DNA of 5,307 nt, from the NCBI GenBank assembly GCA_018830365.1, contig JAHJSK010000055.1, positions 1 to 5,307 of the forward strand, read 5' to 3'. The notes beneath the pieces were generated by a model. That model did no database searches. It was not told the origin of the DNA and saw nothing but the letters and a program-made list of their open reading frames with translations. The translations under genes were made by a program, and so were the position numbers. This DNA is from Patescibacteria group bacterium. GTDB lineage: Bacteria; Patescibacteriota; Minisyncoccia; Minisyncoccales; CG1-02-41-26. Below are positions 5,063-5,307 of this stretch, one piece after another. Position 1 is the first letter of the stretch, and the number at the start of each line of letters is the position of its first letter.

Positions 5063-5190
5063 TATTTTCGGCACTTGCCTCGCCTCGCTGGAGCTACGGC
5101 GAAGCGGCCTCGCCTCGCTGGAGCTACGGCGAAGCGGGTCGGGAAAGCAAAAACTTCGTTTTTTCTTTCCCCTCGCTACGTTTGAAAATA
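5063..5190. repeat. Composite GC-rich repeat element, copy B (128 bp)
   Basis: On the + strand it begins TATTTTCGGCACTTGCC and ends GTTTGAAAATA, the same ends as copy A (which lies in the opposite orientation). The core is present twice, then comes a hairpin at 5141-5171 (GGGAAAG with CTTTCCC, inner AAAAAC with GTTTTT, one mismatch) not found in copy A. The element is thus a mosaic of constant ends and core with exchangeable hairpins. The flank outside the left end also resembles that of copy A (TGGGG just before it), so the true boundary may lie slightly further out. Confidence 0.75.
5077..5136. repeat. Perfect 30-bp tandem duplication of the element core
   Basis: Two identical 30-bp units (5077-5106 and 5107-5136), each beginning GCCTCGCCTCGCTGGAGC and ending GGCGAAGCG. 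Copy A has one divergent unit. Perfect identity implies a recent duplication. Confidence 0.9.
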
Positions 5191-5307
5191 AACCATAAAA
5201 ACGCCGTAGATAATAGCGAAATGATAACTCAATTTCAAAGAGCAATGGATCAAATGGCGATAAAATTGATAACAGCCCATAGCCCAGAAGCCAAAGGAAG
5301 GATAGAG
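5182..5307 (+). pseudogene. 5'-truncated DDE transposase fragment (integrase-core, ISNCY/IS481-like)
   Basis: The + frame reads LKINHKNAVDNSEMITQFQR and then AMDQMAIKLITAHSPEAKGRIE to the window edge. The segment TQF-x-RAM, a hydrophobic strand, AHSP-x-AKGR-[IV]-E is typical of the last part of the rve-type catalytic core of ISNCY-like transposases; the terminal Glu (5305-5307) is probably the third DDE residue. The first two catalytic Asp are absent: upstream is the composite element, and although the frame stays open back to 4994 the residues there are repeat-derived. The gene continues beyond the window, but its 5' half is missing here, so it is very likely inactive. This is the only recognisable transposase in the window and no IS ends are seen. 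Confidence 0.7.

Noticed and set aside
5048..5245. Minus-strand arginine/serine-rich frame across copy B
   Set aside because: The frame is open because the GC-rich repeat lacks stops; residues repeat with the 30-bp unit and match no protein pattern.

Overview
The window is AT-rich. Its protein genes are short, lysine/isoleucine-rich and closely spaced, all the clear ones lie on the minus strand, and it carries many GC-rich inverted repeats. With weak or absent Shine-Dalgarno sequences, this suggests a Candidatus Patescibacteria/CPR (Parcubacteria-like) genome. That placement is inferred from style only; there is no rRNA or other marker.

Layout in + coordinates: (1) 1-114, minus strand, the N-terminal end of a NYN-domain (PIN-like RNase) protein that runs off the window and lacks an ordinary start codon. 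(2) 115-338, an intergenic stretch with four separate inverted repeats, one of which folds on paper as a perfect three-way junction. (3) 339-968, minus, an SGNH/GDSL hydrolase. (4) 982-1086, minus, a short 3' remnant that looks like the C-terminus of glutamate racemase, cut off by a composite repeat element (1080-1198). (5) 1257-1475, minus, a DUF167/YggU protein. (6) 1486-4584, minus, a large UvrD/PcrA-type helicase fused to a RecB-family nuclease with an Fe-S cysteine set; it starts 10 nt upstream of the DUF167 gene and probably shares its transcript. (7) 4585-5062, leader, promoter-like site, a small palindromic element, a good minus-strand terminator, and about 250 bp that I cannot assign. 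(8) 5063-5190, a second copy of the composite element, followed by (9) a 5'-truncated DDE transposase fragment on the + strand running off the window.

The genes do not form one pathway. The helicase-nuclease probably acts in DNA break repair or degradation; the others are housekeeping or accessory hydrolases.

The most striking feature is the density and placement of repeats. Two mosaic copies of one element share ends (TATTTTCGGCACTTGCC and GTTTGAAAATA) and a core, and each abuts an orphaned 3' gene fragment. In addition, at least three repeat insertions lie in frame inside the helicase gene: a 33-bp duplication with a core like the element's, a palindromic three-way-junction unit, and a 7-bp tandem array exactly in the helicase-nuclease linker. 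This resembles in principle the Rickettsia palindromic elements, which insert in frame in genes, but the sequences here are ones I do not recognise.
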